Assembly: GCA_946183365.1 (NCBI GenBank)
Contig: CAMHAH010000004.1
Span: 1-64,000 of the forward strand
DNA from: an uncultured Clostridia bacterium
Lineage (GTDB): Bacteria > Bacillota > Clostridia > Oscillospirales > Acutalibacteraceae
Direction of reading: 5' to 3'
Length of the DNA: 64,000 nucleotides
In this document: positions 60,602-64,000 of the stretch, piece by piece
How positions within the stretch are numbered: position 1 is the stretch's first letter
Layout of the letters: each line of letters opens with the position of its first letter
The notes under the pieces: model-generated
The model's input: the letters and a program-made list of their open reading frames with translations, nothing else
Told to the model about the DNA's origin: nothing
Database searches by the model: none
Program-made: the position numbers and the translations under genes

Positions 60602-60898
60602 TCACCGTTCATAGAAAGAAGCTACTTTCCTGAGCTTCAGCGTTGCCGCCTTGATATGACGCGATACCGTAGACTTGGACAAACCTAACTCTTTAGCTAT
60701 ATCCTTCATCTGCGTACCTTCCAGATAGTATCGCGTGATACAGTAACGCTGGCGATCTGTAAGACCGTGTCGGATCGCTCGGGTAAGGATCTTCTTCATC
60801 CTCTCGCGCTCCGGTCGGTTGGTTGAGCCGCGGTTGTAGAGCTGAAACGCGATATAATCGCTGTTTTCATCGCTCATATAAACGCGCTCACGCCTCAT
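60602..60898 (-). CDS. Sigma-70 region 4-like helix-turn-helix protein
   Basis: A 98-residue protein whose C-terminal half is a sigma region 4 / LuxR-type HTH (GLTDRQRYCITRYYLEGTQ, MKDIAKELGLSKSTVSRHIK). There is no region 2, so it is not a full sigma factor; similar short proteins occur in phages and integrative elements of Firmicutes as late-gene regulators. It overlaps the upstream 73-residue gene by 11 bp. Confidence 0.78.
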   Translation of the reverse strand: MRRERVYMSDENSDYIAFQLYNRGSTNRPERERMKKILTRAIRHGLTDRQRYCITRYYLEGTQMKDIAKELGLSKSTVSRHIKAATLKLRKVASFYER

Positions 60899-61109
60899 AG
60901 CCCGATCCTCCCGCTCGTCTTCTCAGGTGCTCGGCAGTCGATAACAACTCGCGGTAAATACAGCGATATGCTATGATGACGTCATTTAGCTGCTTGCGGG
61001 TGTCAGCCGTAAGCTTCGGTTCATTCAAATGTGCTTTCTTCTTCTCGATCACTTCAAGTACGCGGCGAGCGTCTTCAAGATACTCATCCGCCCATTCAAG
61101 ATAATTCAT
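60888..61109 (-). CDS. Small helical protein partnered with the sigma-region-4 gene
   Basis: A 73-residue, highly charged, all-helical protein (coiled-coil-like heptads about 5-35 and 40-66). I do not recognise a named family. Its overlap with the HTH gene and the shared promoter suggest that the two act together, perhaps as regulator and partner. An upstream 24-codon reading frame (61106-61180, GTG start) ends in a TGA overlapping its ATG. Confidence 0.65.
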   Translation of the reverse strand: MNYLEWADEYLEDARRVLEVIEKKKAHLNEPKLTADTRKQLNDVIIAYRCIYRELLSTAEHLRRRAGGSGYEA

Positions 61110-61216
61110 TTCTCATTCCTTTCGCTTAACTGCATCAAACAACAAATCATTGCGTATTCACTGAGCATGGGGCTGCTCACAGGAGAGCTTAAGCATCATC
61201 GCTCTCTGTAATTATT

Positions 61217-61245
61217 ATTTTAGCACATCCGTTCTATAATTTCAA
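61217..61245 (-). promoter_or_regulatory. Promoter of the sigma-region-4 pair
   Basis: Minus-strand TTGAAA (61240-61245), 17-bp spacer and TAAAAT (61217-61222). The leader to the 73-residue gene is about 100 nt. Confidence 0.75.
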
Positions 61246-61251
61246 TACATT

Positions 61252-61269
61252 TTAGAAAATTTGTTCTAA
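61252..61269. promoter_or_regulatory. Operator-like palindrome TTAGAA-N6-TTCTAA
   Basis: A perfect 6-6-6 inverted repeat placed just upstream of the -35 box of the sigma-region-4 pair. Its size and spacing fit a dimeric regulator site. Confidence 0.5.
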
Positions 61270-61286
61270 TTTATTATAAAATATAC

Positions 61287-61314
61287 GGCGTTACCAAATA
61301 ATCACGGTAACGCC
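61287..61314 (-). terminator. Terminator overlapping the exonuclease stop codon
   Basis: A perfect 9-bp stem GGCGTTACC/GGTAACGCC on the minus strand followed by GTATATTTTAT. The first arm contains the last codons of the exonuclease gene. Confidence 0.72.
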
Positions 61315-62180
61315 TTGTTTGTTTCATATCGTTTTTCTTTATCGGATAGGTCGACGATCTTTTTGATAATAGCGACGCTGTCATAGTATTTCTTAAAGGT
61401 TATCCTGCCCTCAAAGTCTCTGCGGCAGCGCAGACAGCGGAACTCAGCCCTGAAGCTCTTGTTCTTAAGTCTCCACTTAGAGCGGCGCAACGCTCGCTTG
61501 CCGCATCTATCACAGTTGAAAAACATCTCTCGCCTGTCGACCAAAGGATCTCTCAGATCGCAGATATTATAATTTTTGAAGGATACGCGCCTGTAAAAAT
61601 CATCGTTGCACTCAAATATGAAGTCTTTGAGAAGCTCTTCATCATAAAGAGCCTTGAAGCACTCGGCAGTAAGCTCAGCGTCGTTATACGCTCTGTGAAG
61701 AGTATTATCTTCAAACTTGAGACCCAGCGCCTCGGCGCAGGCAGAAAGCCCCATCTGTCGGGCGCGGTCGCTGTATCCGAGAGCTCTCTCACAGTACTTC
61801 TGCAAATTGACGTAATATTTCAGAAACATGAGCTTATCATTACCGTAAAAATAACGGTAATTCTCAAGCAATACAAGAATATCGCTGTTGCTCCATGTCA
61901 TCAAAATACCATCGCCGAGGAATTTGCGAAACTTTGACATAACATGAGAGAATGTGCTGTTTGACTGCTTCAACTCGTCAATAGTGATATGTGTAAGCGC
62001 CGATACATGAGTATTGAGCTTTTTTGAAATCTGTGGATTAACAAGCTCAGAGAAGGTATCGATAATATTAAGTTGTTCATCACATTTAACAGCGCCGAAC
62101 TCAATTATCTCGTTAACAAAGCGATGTCTGTGCTTTGAAAAGGCAGCGTTAAACTCCAAATCAAGTATTATATAATTCAT
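61302..62180 (-). CDS. DnaQ-like 3'-5' exonuclease with C-terminal zinc ribbon
   Basis: A 292-residue protein. The first ~170 residues are a DEDDh exonuclease: IILDLEFN (Asp, Glu), a central Asp in TWSNSDILVL, and LHRAYNDAELTA (His, Asp). The C-terminal region has CDRCGKR and CLRCRRDF, a four-Cys zinc ribbon. The target could be DNA or small RNA. I took the ATG at 62180 because the exonuclease fold starts there; an ATG at 62231 adds 17 residues and neither has a clear ribosome binding site. Confidence 0.82.
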   Translation of the reverse strand: MNYIILDLEFNAAFSKHRHRFVNEIIEFGAVKCDEQLNIIDTFSELVNPQISKKLNTHVSALTHITIDELKQSNSTFSHVMSKFRKFLGDGILMTWSNSDILVLLENYRYFYGNDKLMFLKYYVNLQKYCERALGYSDRARQMGLSACAEALGLKFEDNTLHRAYNDAELTAECFKALYDEELLKDFIFECNDDFYRRVSFKNYNICDLRDPLVDRREMFFNCDRCGKRALRRSKWRLKNKSFRAEFRCLRCRRDFEGRITFKKYYDSVAIIKKIVDLSDKEKRYETNKALP

Positions 62181-62254
62181 ATCGAAAGCATAAGGTGAAA
62201 ATGGGTATTTGCGTTTCGCACCAATAAACATATATAGCTTTATTTGCTTATCAT

Positions 62255-64000
62255 TTACTTATTCTTAAACTGGTGCTTCATACGAAGCTCCTTGCTAAGT
62301 ATCTCTTTACGCATACGAATGCTCTCGGGTGTGACCTCGACGAGCTCGTCGTCGGCGATAAACTCGAGGCATTGCTCGAGCGAAAGGACCGACGGAGGAG
62401 TAAGCTTTAAAGCATCGTCTGAACCTGACGCGCGGGTATTTGTGATATGCTTCTTCTTGCACACATTGACGGTTATATCCTCAGCCTTGGGGCAGGCGCC
62501 GACAATCATGCCCTCATAAACATCTACGCCGGGACCTACAAACAGTCTGCCTCTCTCCTGAGCCGCGTACAGACCGTAGGTAACGGTCTGGCCTGTCTCA
62601 AAGGCGATAAGCGAACCCTGATGACGGGTAATGATATCACCCTTATAAGGCTCGTATGAATCAAACACATGGTTCATGATGCCGTTGCCGTTGGTATCGG
62701 TCAAGAACTCGGGACGATAGCCCATGAGACCTCTGGACGGTATTCTGAACTCGATATGGGTAGAACCGCCGTCGCGAGTACCCATGTTGATCAGCTCCGC
62801 CTTGCGTGAGCCGAGCTTCTCCATTACAGCGCCGACATAAGCTTCGGGCACTTCTATCATGAGATATTCGATAGGCTCATTGAGAACGCCGTCGATCATC
62901 TTGGTGATCACCTGAGGACGGCTGACCTGGAACTCATAGCCCTCGCGGCGCATGGTCTCAATTAGAATAGAAAGATGCAGCTCTCCCCTGCCGCTCACCT
63001 TGAAGGTATCGGCAGAGTCGGTCTCTTCTACTCTTAATGCTACGTTGGTCTCTACCTCTTTGAAAAGTCTGTCGCGTATATTTCTCGATGTGACATACTT
63101 GCCCTCTCTGCCCGCGAAGGGAGAGTTATTGACGATGAAGTTCATCGATACCGTAGGCTCGTCGATCTTTACGAAGGGCAGCGGATCGATATGGTCGGGA
63201 ACGCAGATGGTCTCACCTATATTGATATCGGCTATACCCGATACGCAGACAAGATCACCCATCTCAGCTTCATCGCACTCAACGCGTTTGAGACCCTCGA
63301 ACTCGTACAGCTTGCTGACGCGGACATTAGTGGTAGTACCATCCTGATGACACAGCACGGCGCTCTGGCCGCTCTTTACTCTGCCGCGTTCAACTCTGCC
63401 GATACCGATACGTCCGACATACTCATCGTACTCGATGTTTGAAACAAGGAGCTGTAACGGCTCGTCGACCTCGCCCTCGGGAGCGGGTATCTCACGAATG
63501 ATAGCTTCAAAAAGAGGCTTCATATCTGGCGTCATATTGTAAGGATCGAGTGAGGAAACACCCTCTCTTGCGGAGGCGTAGACAACGGGGAACTCAAGCT
63601 GATCGTCATCAGCTCCGAGCTCTATGAACAGATCGAGCACCTCATCGATGACTTCCTCGGGTCTCGCGCCGTCACGGTCGATCTTGTTGACAACAACAAG
63701 AGGCTTCTTGCCAAGCCCGAGCGCCTTTTTCAGAACAAAACGGGTCTGAGGCATACAGCCCTCAAAGGCGTCTACAAGCAACAAAACGCCGTCTACCATC
63801 ATCAGTATGCGCTCAACCTCGCCGCCGAAATCTGCGTGCCCGGGGGTATCGACTATATTGATCTTTGTATCTCCGTACATTACGGATGTATTCTTAGACA
63901 GTATCGTAATACCGCGTTCGCGCTCGAGATCGTTTGAGTCCATTACTCTCTCATTGACTACCTCATTTGAACGAAAAATGCCCGACTGACGCAGAAGCTG
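62255..64000 (-). CDS. typA: Translational GTPase TypA/BipA, 5' end outside the window
   Basis: A ribosome-associated GTPase of the EF-G family, needed under stress and at low temperature. Visible are the switch region [13 protein letters not shown]3 [13 protein letters not shown]4 [11 protein letters not shown], the beta-barrel, the EF-G-like domains and the TypA C-terminal domain ([20 protein letters not shown]). The frame is open to the window edge and the residues encoded there ([15 protein letters not shown]) are internal to TypA, so the start with the P-loop lies beyond 64000. The 75-bp gap on its 3' side holds nothing recognisable. Confidence 0.97.
   Translation of the reverse strand, partial: QLLRQSGIFRSNEVVNERVMDSNDLERERGITILSKNTSVMYGDTKINIVDTPGHADFGGEVERILMMVDGVLLLVDAFEGCMPQTRFVLKKALGLGKKPLVVVNKIDRDGARPEEVIDEVLDLFIELGADDDQLEFPVVYASAREGVSSLDPYNMTPDMKPLFEAIIREIPAPEGEVDEPLQLLVSNIEYDEYVGRIGIGRVERGRVKSGQSAVLCHQDGTTTNVRVSKLYEFEGLKRVECDEAEMGDLVCVSGIADINIGETICVPDHIDPLPFVKIDEPTVSMNFIVNNSPFAGREGKYVTSRNIRDRLFKEVETNVALRVEETDSADTFKVSGRGELHLSILIETMRREGYEFQVSRPQVITKMIDGVLNEPIEYLMIEVPEAYVGAVMEKLGSRKAELINMGTRDGGSTHIEFRIPSRGLMGYRPEFLTDTNGNGIMNHVFDSYEPYKGDIITRHQGSLIAFETGQTVTYGLYAAQERGRLFVGPGVDVYEGMIVGACPKAEDITVNVCKKKHITNTRASGSDDALKLTPPSVLSLEQCLEFIADDELVEVTPESIRMRKEILSKELRMKHQFKNK

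Overview
The window looks like a piece of chromosome from a spore-forming, starch-degrading gut Clostridia species of the Ruminococcus type, possibly close to Ruminococcus bromii. The reasons are a dockerin-bearing type I pullulanase next to a membrane-anchored pullulanase (amylosome-like parts), a micro-gene for the spore protein SpoVM, ECF vitamin transport with a tetrahydrofolate riboswitch, a fructose PTS, and Firmicutes-type sigma-A promoters and ribosome binding sites throughout. No ribosomal RNA, CRISPR array, prophage structural module or complete insertion sequence was seen. The assignment is inference from gene content.

Layout. 1-0.36 kb: a Lys-His-Arg tRNA operon with its own promoter and terminator. 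0.4-4.4 kb: metF, a separate methionine-synthase activation-domain gene and metH, as one operon. 4.4-9.1 kb: an orphan XdhC-like protein with permuted domains, two DUF4358 lipoproteins, an SGNH hydrolase lipoprotein, a radical SAM protein and an alpha/beta hydrolase. 9.1-12.5 kb: a partner-switching operon (RsbW-like kinase, SpoIIE-like phosphatase, STAS-kinase fusion). 12.5-15.2 kb: a ParB-like/BMP fusion coupled to a metallophosphoesterase. 15.3-21.1 kb: fruR-fruK-fruA-ptsH-ptsI. 21.2-24.1 kb: tsaE-tsaB-rpiB-upp and a lipoprotein. 24.2-25.5 kb: rodA.

25.6-37.2 kb is one long minus-strand run in transcription order ruvC-ruvA-ruvB-methyltransferase-ecfA1-ecfA2-ecfT-truA-DUF5711-cvpA-pgsA-clpE. 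37.3-43.3 kb holds a formate/nitrite-type channel, two small membrane or lipoprotein genes, an intracellular GH13 enzyme fused to DUF1653, GtrA, an LCP ligase and a YfbR-like nucleotidase. 43.5-48.4 kb is a plus-strand series: M20 dipeptidase, DUF975, GT2, LicD, then the riboswitch-controlled folT. 48.5-49.1 kb is thrH. 49.2-55.3 kb holds the two large pullulanases. 55.5-59.1 kb holds a LysM protein, a secreted orphan, spoVM with an upstream 45-residue membrane peptide, and an RluA-type pseudouridine synthase. 59.1-64.0 kb holds a YlmD-like protein, a MITE-like element, a sigma-region-4 pair, an exonuclease and the 3' part of typA.

The genes tie into a few themes. Starch is opened outside the cell by two pullulanases and oligosaccharides are handled inside by the GH13 enzyme. 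Fructose enters by a PTS whose general proteins sit in the fru operon. Folate and one-carbon metabolism are represented by folT, metF and metH, and ecfA1A2T can energise folT. The most unusual signals are the STAS-kinase partner-switching operon, the ParB/BMP fusion, the spoVM micro-operon, the TA-flanked inverted-repeat element and a short dispersed intergenic repeat.
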